NCBI GenBank assembly: GCA_937961455.1 | Contig: CALGNN010000049.1 | Span: 1-64,000, forward strand | Reading direction: 5' to 3' | From: an uncultured Saprospiraceae bacterium | Lineage (GTDB): Bacteria > Bacteroidota > Bacteroidia > Chitinophagales > Saprospiraceae | DNA length: 64,000 nt | Shown: one piece after another, positions 43,671-54,900 of the stretch | How positions within the stretch are numbered: position 1 is the stretch's first letter | Layout: each line of letters opens with the position of its first letter | Program-made: the position numbers and the translations under genes | The notes under the pieces: model-generated | What the model was told of the DNA's origin: nothing | Databases searched by the model: none | What the model saw: the letters and a program-made list of their open reading frames with translations, nothing else

Positions 43671-45509
43671 ATGAAAGCTGAAAAACAAATTAAATCCTGG
43701 GTAATAGATCTTGTAAAAGAGCTCTACCAACATGAGTTGGTAGATCAAGATATTACGGTCAAACAAACGCCTAAAAACTTTGTTGGGCAGTACACCATTG
43801 TGGTATTTCCTTTCACGAGATTCTCAAAAAAATCTCCTCCACAAACTGCAGAAGAACTTGGGGAAAAACTGAAACTTGATAATCCACTAGTAAAAGATTT
43901 TTCCGTTGAAAAAGGATTCTTGAATCTTGATATGGAAGATGCTTTTTGGATTGCACAATTACAAGCGTTTGCTAAAAATCCTGAATTTTGGCGTAAGCCC
44001 AAAAAGAACGAAACTTTCATAGTAGAATTTAGTTCACCAAATACTAATAAGCCGCTTCATTTAGGACATATTAGAAACATCTTATTAGGATGGTCTATGT
44101 CTCAAATCCTTGAAATAGAAGGCTATGATGTATTCAAGACGCAAGTGGTAAATGATCGTGGAATAGCCATCTGTAAAAGTATGCTTGCATGGAATCAATT
44201 CGCAGATGGAAAAACTCCGGAGTCTGAGGGTATTAAATCTGATCACTTTGTGGGTGATTGGTATGTGAAATTCAATCAAGAGTTAGCCAATGAATATGAA
44301 CAATGGCAAAACTCAAATGAAGGAGAGGAAGCATTCGAAGAACATGGAAAAGATCAAAGCAAGGATGCCTTTTTTAAATCTTATTCGAATAAATATTTCA
44401 ACATTCATTCTGCCATCGGAAAACAGGCGCGAGAATATTTGTTAAAATGGGAGAATGGAGATCCTGAAATTAAGGCGCTTTGGGAAAAGATGAATAATTG
44501 GGTGTATGCAGGTTTTGAAACAACCTATAAAAATTTAGGAGTATCCTTTGATGGTACGGATTATGAATCTCAAACTTACCTCCTCGGTAAGTCTGTGGTA
44601 GAGAAAGGCTTACAAGCTGATACCTTTTATAAAGAAGCTGATGGTTCGATATGGGTAAATTTAGAGGATGTAGGACTCGATAAAAAAATAGTATTACGGT
44701 CAGATGGAACATCCGTTTATATCACTCAAGATATAGGCACTGCCATGGAACGCTATAAAGATCAGAAATTTAAAAAGATGATCTACGTAGTTGGTGATGA
44801 GCAAGAATATCATTTCAAAGTGCTATTCGAGATACTAAAAAAGTTGGATGAACCCTATGTTGATGGCATGTATCATTTATCCTATGGAATGGTTGATTTG
44901 CCAACAGGAAAAATGAAATCAAGAGAAGGTACGGTGGTTGATGCAGATGTGCTGATGGAAGAAGTAGTTGAGGAGGCTAGAAAAGCAGCAGAGGAAAATG
45001 GAGCGATAGAAGATTTGAATACAGATGAAAAGTCGGACGTTTTGAGAAAGATAGGCATGGGAGCTCTGAAGTTTTTTATGATCAAAATCAATCCTAAAAA
45101 GAGAATGGTTTTTGATCCAAAGCAATCTGTCGACATGCAAGGGCAAACAGGGCCTTATATTCAAAATGCCTATGTGAGAATCCAATCAATTTTAAGAAAG
45201 ACTAATCTTGCGGAACAAGCGCCTTTTGATACACATGTTCCTACAGACCTTGAAAAGGAAATCTTAGCCTATCTAGGTTCATTTTCAAAAACCATAAGTA
45301 TGGCTGCTGATACAAATGATCCGAGTTTAATTGCAAACTATGCTTATCAATTGGCTAAGAACTTTCACAGATTTTATCACGAACATCGAATTTTAAATGC
45401 TGACACTGAGGCAGCTATTAGTTTTAGACTTGAGTTGTCTAATAGGACGGCAATAATATTAGCAGAGGCAATGAGACTACTTGGAATAGAAATGCCTGAA
45501 AGAATGTAA
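43671..45509 (+). CDS. argS: Arginyl-tRNA synthetase
   Basis: ArgS charges tRNA-Arg with arginine. The 612-residue protein has the N-terminal additive domain (about 1-110), the HIGH motif as HLGH (about 129-132, in SSPNTNKPLHLGHIRN), a KMSKS-like loop KMKSREGTVV and the C-terminal DALR anticodon-binding domain (about 490-612, ending LLGIEMPERM). The length fits the long Bacteroidota form. It is followed five bases later by glnS, suggesting an operon of two synthetases. Confidence 0.97.
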   Translation: MKAEKQIKSWVIDLVKELYQHELVDQDITVKQTPKNFVGQYTIVVFPFTRFSKKSPPQTAEELGEKLKLDNPLVKDFSVEKGFLNLDMEDAFWIAQLQAFAKNPEFWRKPKKNETFIVEFSSPNTNKPLHLGHIRNILLGWSMSQILEIEGYDVFKTQVVNDRGIAICKSMLAWNQFADGKTPESEGIKSDHFVGDWYVKFNQELANEYEQWQNSNEGEEAFEEHGKDQSKDAFFKSYSNKYFNIHSAIGKQAREYLLKWENGDPEIKALWEKMNNWVYAGFETTYKNLGVSFDGTDYESQTYLLGKSVVEKGLQADTFYKEADGSIWVNLEDVGLDKKIVLRSDGTSVYITQDIGTAMERYKDQKFKKMIYVVGDEQEYHFKVLFEILKKLDEPYVDGMYHLSYGMVDLPTGKMKSREGTVVDADVLMEEVVEEARKAAEENGAIEDLNTDEKSDVLRKIGMGALKFFMIKINPKKRMVFDPKQSVDMQGQTGPYIQNAYVRIQSILRKTNLAEQAPFDTHVPTDLEKEILAYLGSFSKTISMAADTNDPSLIANYAYQLAKNFHRFYHEHRILNADTEAAISFRLELSNRTAIILAEAMRLLGIEMPERM

Positions 45510-45514
45510 GAAAT

Positions 45515-47179
45515 ATGGAAGAGAAAAAAGCATCACTAAATTTCATCGAAGAAATCATTGAACAAGATCTGGAAAATGCCAAACATGGAGGAAGAATACA
45601 TACCAGATTTCCTCCCGAACCAAATGGCTTTCTCCATATAGGTCATGCTAAAGCAATTTGTCTCAATTTTGAGATAGCAAAAAAGTATGGTGGTAAGACC
45701 AACTTGCGTTTTGATGATACAAACCCAACTACAGAAGAAACAGCCTATGTAGATGCAATAAAAAAAGACATAGCTTGGTTAGGCTTTGATTGGGAAGATC
45801 GGCTGTATTATGCTTCTGATTATTTTCCACAATTATATCAATTTGCAGTCAAATTGATAAATGACGGAAATGCATATGTTGACGACGCCACACCTGATCA
45901 AATAGCAGCTATGAAAGGCTCACCAACTGAGGCAGGTACCAATAGCCCATCTAGAGATAGAAGTATCGAAGAGAATCTTCGCTTGTTTGAAGAAATGAAA
46001 GCTGGCCAACATCCTGATGGCTCAATGGTACTTAGAGCAAAAATTGATATGGCTGCACCTAATTTATTGCTGAGGGATCCAGTGATTTATAGGATTAAAA
46101 AACAAACACATCATAGGACAGGAGATGATTGGTGTATCTATCCTATGTATGATTTTGCCCATGGTCAATCTGACGCCATTGAAGAGATTACTCATTCTTT
46201 ATGCTCTTTAGAATTTAGACATCATAGAGATTTATACAATTGGCTCATTGAGAAGTTAGACATATTTCCTTCTAGACAAATAGAGTTTTCTAGAATGAAT
46301 GTGGCATATATGATTACGAGTAAAAGGAAGTTATTAAAATTAGTGCAAGGAGGATTTGTGACTGGATGGGATGACCCTAGGATGCCTACCTTGTCTGGCT
46401 TAAGAAGAAAAGGTTATCCTGCTTCTGCAATTAGAATTTTTTGTAGTAAAGTTGGAATGACACGAAGGGAGAATTTAATAGAAATTCAGCTTTTGGAGAG
46501 TTGTGTAAGGTCAGAATTAAACAAGCAAGCCGATCGAGTAATGGTGGTGCTTGATCCGCTAAAAGTAATCATTACCAATTATCCAGAGGGTTCTGAAGAA
46601 ACTTTGAAGGCATTAAATAATCCTGAAGCTGAAGTAGCGGTGCACAGAGAAATGCCCTTCAGTAGAGAAATTTTCATTGAGCGTAAAGACTTTATGATTG
46701 ACCCTCCAAAGAAATTTTATCGAATGGGACCAGGCCGAAATGTGAGATTGAAGCATGCTTACATTTTGCAATGTGAAAATTACAAAATAGGAGATAATGG
46801 TGAAGTTGCTGAAGTGCATTGCAGCTATTTTGATAATACCAAGAGTGGTGAAGATAATTCTGGAATAAAAGCTAAGGGAGTTTTACATTGGGTAAATGCG
46901 TCGACGGCGATAAATATTCAGGTGAGAAATTACGATCGTTTATTTACGGACCCTACACCAGATGGACATGATGACAAGGATTTTATAGAATTCGTTAATC
47001 CTGATTCACTCCAAATTAATAATCATGCCTTAGCTGAACCTTCATTAATGAATGCAAATGATGGTGATACATTTCAATTTATGAGAAATGGCTATTATAC
47101 CTTGGATAGAGATAGTACCGATGAGAAGAAAGTATTTAATAGTACAATCAGCCTAAAAGATAGTTATAATAAAAAGTAG
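45515..47179 (+). CDS. glnS: Glutaminyl-tRNA synthetase
   Basis: GlnS charges tRNA-Gln directly with glutamine, so this organism need not rely on the GatCAB route for that tRNA. The 554-residue protein has HIGH as HIGH-like HIGH variant HIGHAK at 41-46 within RFPPEPNGFLHIGHAK, GWDDPRMPTLSGLRRKGY and two C-terminal beta-barrels for anticodon reading. The KMSKS-type loop reads TSKRK at 268-272, where Escherichia coli GlnRS has MSKRK at the same positions; the Met to Thr change is unusual. It directly follows argS. Confidence 0.96.
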   Translation: MEEKKASLNFIEEIIEQDLENAKHGGRIHTRFPPEPNGFLHIGHAKAICLNFEIAKKYGGKTNLRFDDTNPTTEETAYVDAIKKDIAWLGFDWEDRLYYASDYFPQLYQFAVKLINDGNAYVDDATPDQIAAMKGSPTEAGTNSPSRDRSIEENLRLFEEMKAGQHPDGSMVLRAKIDMAAPNLLLRDPVIYRIKKQTHHRTGDDWCIYPMYDFAHGQSDAIEEITHSLCSLEFRHHRDLYNWLIEKLDIFPSRQIEFSRMNVAYMITSKRKLLKLVQGGFVTGWDDPRMPTLSGLRRKGYPASAIRIFCSKVGMTRRENLIEIQLLESCVRSELNKQADRVMVVLDPLKVIITNYPEGSEETLKALNNPEAEVAVHREMPFSREIFIERKDFMIDPPKKFYRMGPGRNVRLKHAYILQCENYKIGDNGEVAEVHCSYFDNTKSGEDNSGIKAKGVLHWVNASTAINIQVRNYDRLFTDPTPDGHDDKDFIEFVNPDSLQINNHALAEPSLMNANDGDTFQFMRNGYYTLDRDSTDEKKVFNSTISLKDSYNKK

Positions 47180-47208
47180 AAAAGAGAGATAGCTATTTAG
47201 ACAATTAT

Positions 47209-47216
47209 TATCTTTG
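47209..47216 (+). promoter_or_regulatory. Candidate -7 element upstream of pyrR
   Basis: TATCTTTG fits the Bacteroidota TAnnTTTG element and lies only eight bases before the pyrR ATG, so a transcript from it would have almost no leader. No clear -33 element was found, so this is tentative. Confidence 0.3.
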
Positions 47217-47224
47217 AAGTCAAC

Positions 47225-47773
47225 ATGAGCAGAGGCCGGATCATATTAGAACAAGATCGTTTTCGTCTTACCATCGAGCGGCTTTGCCATCAATTAATCG
47301 AAGAATATCAAGATTTTAGCAATTGCTGTATCATCGGAGTCCAGCCTCGAGGTATAAATCTTTCCGATAGGGTTCACGAGCGCCTCAATGCCATTCTCAA
47401 AAAACCTAAACATCAATACGGGAAGATCGATATTACTTTCTATAGAGATGATTTTCGAACAAGAGAGAAACCATTGGTTGCGAGTTCAACCGAAATGGAT
47501 TTTATTATAGAAAATAAAAGAGTCATTCTTATTGATGACGTGCTATACACAGGACGCACCATTCAAGCAGCTCTCATAGCATTAAATCATTATGGCAGAC
47601 CAAAATCTGTAGAGCTACTAACGCTTATTGACCGAAGATTTAATAGAGAACTACCCATCGAATCTGATTATACTGGGATTACAGTAGATGCCTATGATGA
47701 GACTTATGTGAAGGTTGAATGGGAAGAACATGATGGAGCTGATAGAATTAAAATATTCCCAAGGAAAAAATAA
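47225..47773 (+). CDS. pyrR: PyrR bifunctional regulator / uracil phosphoribosyltransferase
   Basis: PyrR binds pyr mRNA in response to UMP in some bacteria and also has uracil phosphoribosyltransferase activity. The 182-residue protein has the PRPP loop VILIDDVLYTGRT (100-112), GVQPRGINLSDRV and the DITFYRDDFR loop. It is five bases upstream of pyrB. Only 45 bases separate it from glnS, leaving no space for an attenuator leader. The C-terminus is rich in Lys and Arg (IKIFPRKK). Confidence 0.94.
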   Translation: MSRGRIILEQDRFRLTIERLCHQLIEEYQDFSNCCIIGVQPRGINLSDRVHERLNAILKKPKHQYGKIDITFYRDDFRTREKPLVASSTEMDFIIENKRVILIDDVLYTGRTIQAALIALNHYGRPKSVELLTLIDRRFNRELPIESDYTGITVDAYDETYVKVEWEEHDGADRIKIFPRKK

Positions 47774-47778
47774 AAGAT

Positions 47779-48711
47779 ATGTCTGAACAACAGTTAAGTA
47801 CCAAGCACATCCTCGGAATTAAATACCTAACTCGCAAAGACATCGAATTAATTTTTGAAACTGCTCAGAGTTTTAAAGAAGTTATCAACCGACCCATCAA
47901 AAAAGTGCCTTCTCTCAGAGATGTAACCGTCGCAAATCTATTTTTCGAAAATTCTACTCGAACAAAGTTATCCTTCGAATTAGCAGAAAAAAGATTATCC
48001 GCAGATGTGGTTAATTTTTCAGCTTCTTCTTCAAGTACCAAAAAGGGGGAGACCTTATTGGATACAGTTAATAATATTCTATCGATGAAGGTCGACATGG
48101 TTGTAATGAGACACCCAGCACCTGGAGCTGCTTATTTTCTATCAAAGCATATTGACGCAAGCATTATAAATGCAGGTGATGGTACCCATGAACATCCAAC
48201 TCAAGCACTTTTAGATGCTTTCAGTATGATAGAGCAAGTAGGCACACTTAAAGACAAAAAAATTGTCATTATTGGTGATATATTACATAGCCGAGTTGCA
48301 TTGAGTAATATCTTTTGTCTCAAAAAATTGGGAGCAAAAGTTATGGTATGTGGCCCTCCTACATTGATTCCCAAGTACATTAGTGATTTAGGCGTTGAAG
48401 TTTCTTATGATGTGAAAGCTGCATTGGAATGGTGTGACATTGCTAATGTATTAAGGATACAACTTGAGCGTCAAGACATTAAATACATTCCTTCCCTCAG
48501 AGAGTACGCACTTTATTATGGGATCAACAGAGATTTGCTCGACAGTATTGACAAAGAAATTGTCATTATGCATCCTGGTCCTATTAATCGAGGTGTAGAA
48601 CTAAGCAGCGATGTTGCTGATTCAGATCAATCCATTATTCTACAACAGGTCGAAAATGGAGTCGCAGTAAGAATGGCAGCTCTTTATTTGTTGGCCGCCT
48701 CAAGAAATTAA
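47779..48711 (+). CDS. pyrB: Aspartate carbamoyltransferase catalytic subunit
   Basis: PyrB joins carbamoyl phosphate and aspartate to make N-carbamoyl-aspartate. The 310-residue protein has the carbamoyl phosphate motif FFENSTRTKLSFE (56-68), the SSSSTKKGETLLDT loop with the Ser and Lys that reach the neighbouring subunit, GDGTHEHPTQALLD and HPGPINRGVEL. The Arg usually ending STRTR is Lys63, a conservative change. No pyrI regulatory subunit gene follows, so it may be of the unregulated trimeric type paired with PyrR. Confidence 0.96.
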   Translation: MSEQQLSTKHILGIKYLTRKDIELIFETAQSFKEVINRPIKKVPSLRDVTVANLFFENSTRTKLSFELAEKRLSADVVNFSASSSSTKKGETLLDTVNNILSMKVDMVVMRHPAPGAAYFLSKHIDASIINAGDGTHEHPTQALLDAFSMIEQVGTLKDKKIVIIGDILHSRVALSNIFCLKKLGAKVMVCGPPTLIPKYISDLGVEVSYDVKAALEWCDIANVLRIQLERQDIKYIPSLREYALYYGINRDLLDSIDKEIVIMHPGPINRGVELSSDVADSDQSIILQQVENGVAVRMAALYLLAASRN

Positions 48712-48798
48712 AACTCCTTCTTCAAGCACATTCCCGTATTCAAGTTTTTTAAAGTTGGCATGGAATTGTCTTTATATAAGCTTAAAGCATTTGAGATC

Positions 48799-48817
48799 AT
48801 ATGTATTTTTTACATAT
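48799..48817. other. Short inverted repeat after pyrB
   Basis: ATATGTA (48799-48805) and TACATAT (48811-48817) form a perfect 7-bp stem with a T5 loop, about 90 bases past the pyrB stop. There is no clean T-run after it, so terminator function is weak. The 231-base gap 48712-48942 holds no gene. Confidence 0.4.
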
Positions 48818-48893
48818 AATTTTGGTGATTGTATAAAGTATTGAATATTAATACAATACACATTAAGTATTCATGTTATGGCTTAATTGAAAA

Positions 48894-48925
48894 TTGTATT
48901 AAAATATTTTAAAAATGTAAATTTG
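48894..48925 (+). promoter_or_regulatory. Candidate promoter of the giant HYR protein gene
   Basis: TTG at 48894-48896 and TAAATTTG at 48918-48925 are separated by 21 bases, a good fit to the Bacteroidota -33/-7 promoter form. The -7 element is 17 bases before the ATG at 48943. Confidence 0.55.
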
Positions 48926-48942
48926 CTCATTAGAATTTTACC

Positions 48943-51900
48943 ATGAGAATGTCCAAGCTAAGAAGATTTTTTATCGCTTTATTTTTCCTGCATTTTACAT
49001 CCCTTGTAATTGCTGAAGGAACTAGAGAATTGTCACCTACACCAAGTGATGAGTTGATGCTTTTAATCAACAGTAATGATTACGGAGATTTTGGGGTTTT
49101 TGATGGGCTCGCAGCCTCCCGATTAAATATCAGTATCTGGGACGATACTGTTGAAGAGGTTTTCTTTGGCCTTTCATGTTCGGCAGATAATCTTGGAGCT
49201 CCAGATGGTGGGTACTGGTTTCAAGTAAAAGATCCTTTAGGCAATGTGGTTCATGGTCCATTCTTTGTCGATTGTACAACGGCTAATGCGAATACTCATG
49301 CACTTGCTGCTGCAGGTCCTGATGTATTATCAGCAGGAGGATATGATACAAGCCCAGCATATGCTTCTTTTAACCCTACTTCAGGGATTGGGGATTATTA
49401 CGTTGAATTTAGTGAAAACATGGTGGGGAATGGTTTTTTCTCCTTTAACATAAAATGGTTTGATATAACTGTCGTCGCAAATGGTGTAACTGAAATGCCT
49501 GGAAGAATCAATTCTAGAAATTGGGCTTTCAGATCTCCTACCATAGACATAGACCCACCTGATTGTGATTATGACAGAGAATTTAATGGAGCGGTATATT
49601 CTTACACTCAGGATGGTTTTGTAACCAAGTTAGATTTTGCAAATTCTGGATTTAAAGGCTTAGCTTTTAGTCTAGTTTTCAATTCGACAGGTCCAGGTAC
49701 AAGTGGCAATTTGATTATTGATCGTCGATCCGTCAACTTTGCCAATGCTACCTTGAATGCTGCAGAACATAGAATTTTCTTGAATGAACCTGATATTGAT
49801 TGCTTCCCTTCAAGTCAAGATGCTTGTGGTGAAGCTACACTTTCAAGTGTATCTTGTGATGGCAGTTCCTACTGCATAAATGTAGATGTTGAAAATGTAG
49901 GTCAAATTGAAGTCTTATTAGATTTCTTTGGTGGTAATGGCGTTTTCGATCCTGGAACAGAAGATGTATTGATCGTTGAAAGTTTTACGGCCACAAGTAC
50001 AGTTTGTCTTGAATGGGATTTACTAGATGGTTTAGGAAATTCCGTGGATCCAACAGGTAACATTCCTTTAGTTTTAACTTATACTCAAGGCGTACAACAC
50101 TATTCAGCTTTTGATGTCGAAAGATTAGAAAATGGATTTTGTGTTGAAACCATACGACCTATTTGTTCAGCACTTACTTCGGATTTACTCTATTGGGATG
50201 ATTCGAATATTGTTGATGATTTTTCTACCACATTCATTGATGAAAGTGATCCAGGCACCGGACAGCCAACCATTCAGTTAGCAGGTTGTTCTTGTCAAAC
50301 TGGTGGATGCAGAACTTGGACAAATTTCCAAGTTGGCGAAGATGCAAGTAATTGTGATGGAAGTCCACATGGTTATGGTGAAGCAAGTACTTTGAATACA
50401 TGGTGGTTTGCAGCCACTACAGTTTCACCAATACTTACAGTAGCATTGCCTAGTGTAGATGTAGTAGGTGTTTCTGAAGTTTGTCCAGGAGATGAAACAG
50501 AATTTTCTGTGACCTCTACCTTAGCAGATATTTCTCAATTTGACTACTCATGGACGGGACCTAATGGTTTTGTTGCAAACACTGCCACTACTGGTTCTAT
50601 TTCTGAGCCGGGAGAATATTGTGTTACCGTTATAGATGGCATATCTGGTTGTACCATGATGGACTGCTTAACTCTGTCAAATGCTGGAGGAGCGGGAGCT
50701 TTAACTTGTCCTCCGACCTCAAATATAAATTGTGGCGATGTGGTTCCTGAATTTGCTACACTTACAGAATTTCTTGCTGCTGGTGGTACAGTTGGAGATG
50801 CAGCTGCAGTTTTAAGTTTTACATTACAAAGTTCAGTTACTGTGTCTGGAGCTTGCCCTGCATATGAAACTGTAACAAATACTTATGCAATAACAGACGA
50901 CTGCGCAGTAGCTATTACTTGCGAGCATACTATCATTATTTCAGATGCTACTCCTCCTTCTATTATGGATTGTCCAATAGATGTTACCGTAGAATGTGGT
51001 GATTCTACAGACCCTGCTGATACAGGAACTGCAGTTCCAGGTCCTGATGGTTGTGGAGATGATGTTTTATCATTTAGTGATGTTGTTATGGGTGGTAATT
51101 GCCCAGATGAAATGATTGTAATGAGAACTTGGAGTGTTACGGATGGATGTGGTACCGCAGCAAGTTGTACACAAAATATTTTAATATCAGATTTTACACC
51201 TCCCTTAATTATTGATCCTATCCCAGATGATGTAACTGTAGAATGTGCTTCTTTGGTACCTGCACCTGCAACGCTTGCAGTAACGGATAATTGCGGAGCA
51301 AGTCTTATGATTATGCCTACTGATGTGATCTCTGACATGACCTGTGCCAATTCATTTACCATTACAAGAACATGGACCGTTTCTGATCCTTGTGATAATG
51401 TAACTTCAGGCGTGCAAATAATCACGGTGAATGATACAACAGATCCTGTGATAACCTGCCCAACTAATATTTCAATCAGTTGTTCAGCAAATTTAGATCC
51501 AGCCAATACAGGTATGGCTACAGCAACAGATAATTGCGGTGGAGCACCTGTGATAACTTTTACAGATGTAACCATTGGATTTGACGGTACATGCACAGGT
51601 AATACGATCGCTACTGTAGAGCGTACGTTTGTAGCAACTGATGCTTGTGGATTATCTTCTTCATGCACACAAATAATAACACTGATAGATGATGTTGCTC
51701 CAATTGCTGTTTGCCAAGATATAACAGTTGATTTTGCTGGTAGTAATACCGTTTCAATTGTTCCTAGCCAAGTAGATGGTGGAAGTTCTGACGCTTGTGG
51801 AAGTAACTTAACTTTCAGTTTAAGTCAAACGGATTTTGATTGTACGACTGTTGGTGTGAGTGAAACTGTTACACTTACCGTTACAGATGAATGCGGCAAT

Positions 51901-54900
51901 TCATCGAGTTGTACTGCAACAGTTACCTTCCTCTCAAGTACTTTAGTTGACCTAGGATGTCCAAGTGATACAGTAGTTGTCTTAGCTTCTGGCTTATGTG
52001 GAGATATTGTTAATTATGATATTTTCGCTTCGAATGCTTGTGGCGTTATTCCTGATGTTACTCAAACGGATGGAACAGGATTTACTTCTGGTGATTACTT
52101 TGAAATTGGAACATACTTCCAATCTTATCAAGCAATTAACTCTGATGGAGATACAGCTACCTGCGAGTTCACGATAGAAGTGGTAGAGGCAACAATAGAT
52201 AATACGAGTTTGACCTGTGTAGGTCAAATTAACTTTTCACTTGATGAAAATTGTGAAGGGCTTATAACCCCAACCATGATCATTCAAGGAGAAATTGGAT
52301 GTGAAGATAATTATGAAATAATCGTATGTGCTGGACCTAATGGACCAGATATTCCTACAAGTCCGATGGTGACAGGAGATTACATAGGTGATACACTCTA
52401 TGTGAAAGCTTGTGAAATTACAACTGGCCTTTGCTGCTGGGGAATTGTAGTGATCCAAGATAAAGGTATTCCAGATTTAGTTTGTGAAAATGATACCATC
52501 GCTTGTGCTGATGATATAGATCCTTTCGTTCTTGGTTTTCCAGCAGATGGACCTGTAAATCCAATCTTGATAGGTACCAATACTTATCAAATAAATGGAA
52601 TCGACGCATGTGGAGGAGCAACCTTAAGCTATGATGATACAGTAATTCCTCAGCCTTGCTCTAGTCCTTACATAAAATTAATACAAAGAGATTGGGACAT
52701 TGTTGATGACTATGGAAATAGTTCATCATGTACCGAAGAAATATACATTTTAAGATCACAGCTTGAAGATGTTACACTTCCACCAGATTTCGATGGAATT
52801 GCTAATCCAATGATATCTTGTAATAGCTCTTGTGCTATTCAAGGATTACCCACCTCGTGTACTGGAGAGCCAGGAGGATTGAATTGCGATAATTTGATTG
52901 CAGTTTATGAAGACGAAATTTTACCACTTTGCGGACCTAATTATAAGGTGCTTAGAACTTGGACTATTTTAGATTGGTGTACAAGTGAATTCTTCTTGCA
53001 TTATCAAGTTATTAAAGTACAGGGAGATGGTCCTACGATTAATTGTCCTGCGGACATGACGATAGGTGCATTTGGCTATGGATGTACTGGGACTACTCAG
53101 TTGCCAATGCCAGACGTATTTTTAGCTTGTAATAATAATGACTACACTTATACTTATGAAGTAGAAGTAGAAAATGGAACCGTAAGTTCTTTCGGACAAG
53201 TATATCAAGTTTCGGGTCTATTACTTGGAGACAATGAGGTGACTTACATCGCTACAGACGAATGTGGAAATAAAGCAGAGTGTAGTATGACTGTAACAGT
53301 TGTAGATGATATTCCACCAGTTGCGATTTGTGATGAGTTTACAGTTATTTCACTTAATGCTACAGGTGAAGTTACAGTTGATGCAATAGGATTTGATGAT
53401 GGTTCTTATGACTATTGTGAAATTGACTACTTTGAAATTAGAAGAGTGAATTTTGGTCCTTGCAACAATGTTTCCTTCAATACAACGAATTTTGGACCAA
53501 CAGTATCCTTCTGTTGTGAAGATGTAGCTCAAGGACCTATCATGCTAGAGTTGAGAGTTTGGGACGTGAATGGCAATAGCAATATTTGCTCAATAGAAGC
53601 AACCATTCAAGATAAAGTTGCACCTGAAATAGAATGTCCTGCAGATATTACATTGACCTGCGGAGATGATATTGACTTGGTAGCCCTATCTAATGTTTTG
53701 GATGATACTTATGGTACTATTTCAGTTTCAGGAAATTGTAATAGTTACAACATTGATATAGAAGTTTTTGATAATAGAGTTTGTGGCTTAAGCCCACTTG
53801 ATGCAAATGGAAATTATTTACCAGCGATATCTAGATACGCAACGGTAAATAGTGGAAATGGAACTTCTCAGTGTTTTCAGAATATATACATTATAGATAA
53901 TGATCCATTCAATGGTAATGATATAACCTGGCCTCAGAACTATGATTTAGGTTGTATGGATGATACGGATCCAGAATCATTACCTGACGGCTTTGATGTT
54001 CCAGATTATCAACAAGCTGGCTGCGGCCTCATAGCCGTAAGTTATGAAGATGCTGTTTTTTATCAGGAGGATGGATTCTGTATGAAGATTTTAAGAACTT
54101 GGACAGTTATTGATTGGTGTCAGTTTGATCAATCAAATCCTGGTGCAAATGGCATATGGACCTTTACACAAGTGGTTAGAGTTGATAATACAACAGCTCC
54201 GGTAATTACTTCTGCTTGTAGCAATGTTTCAGTTTGTGCCTTTAGCGATACTTGCCAAGGAGAACAAATTGAATTAACCGCAACGGCAGAGGATGATTGC
54301 GATGGAGCAAATCTCGATTGGGAGTATGAAATTGATGCCTTTAATGATGGATCAATTGATATCACTGGAAGCACAAATGATGCAACAGGTGATTATCCTG
54401 TTGGAACACATACCATTACTTGGACAGTTACTGATCAATGTGGGAATAGCAGCAGTTGCTCTTATCAATTCGAAATTACAGATTGTAAAAAACCAACACC
54501 TGTTTGCATAAACGGTCTTTCAACTGTTATCATGCCTACCACTGGTGAAGTAACCATCTGGGCATCAGATTTTGAAGCAGGAAGTAGCTTTGATAATTGC
54601 ACAGATTATGATGACTTACAATTTTCATTTTCAAGTGATGTAAATGAAACGAGTCTAACGATCACATGCGATGACATACCTAATGGTATGAGCGCTAGTA
54701 TTATGGTTCAGATTTGGGTGACTGATGAAGCGGGTAATCAAGATTTTTGTGAGACCTTCATTTTGGTTACAGATAATGACGATGTTTGTACTGATATTTC
54801 ACTAGCTAATGTTGATATATTCGGTACCATTATGACAGAAAATAATTTACCGGTATCTGAGGTGAATGTCTATTTGAAGAGCAATGATCCAGCAATAGAT

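Noticed and set aside
50883-51668. Long open frame on the minus strand inside the giant HYR gene
   Set aside because: It is antisense to the HYR repeats, whose coding bias creates the open frame. It shows no recognisable domain.
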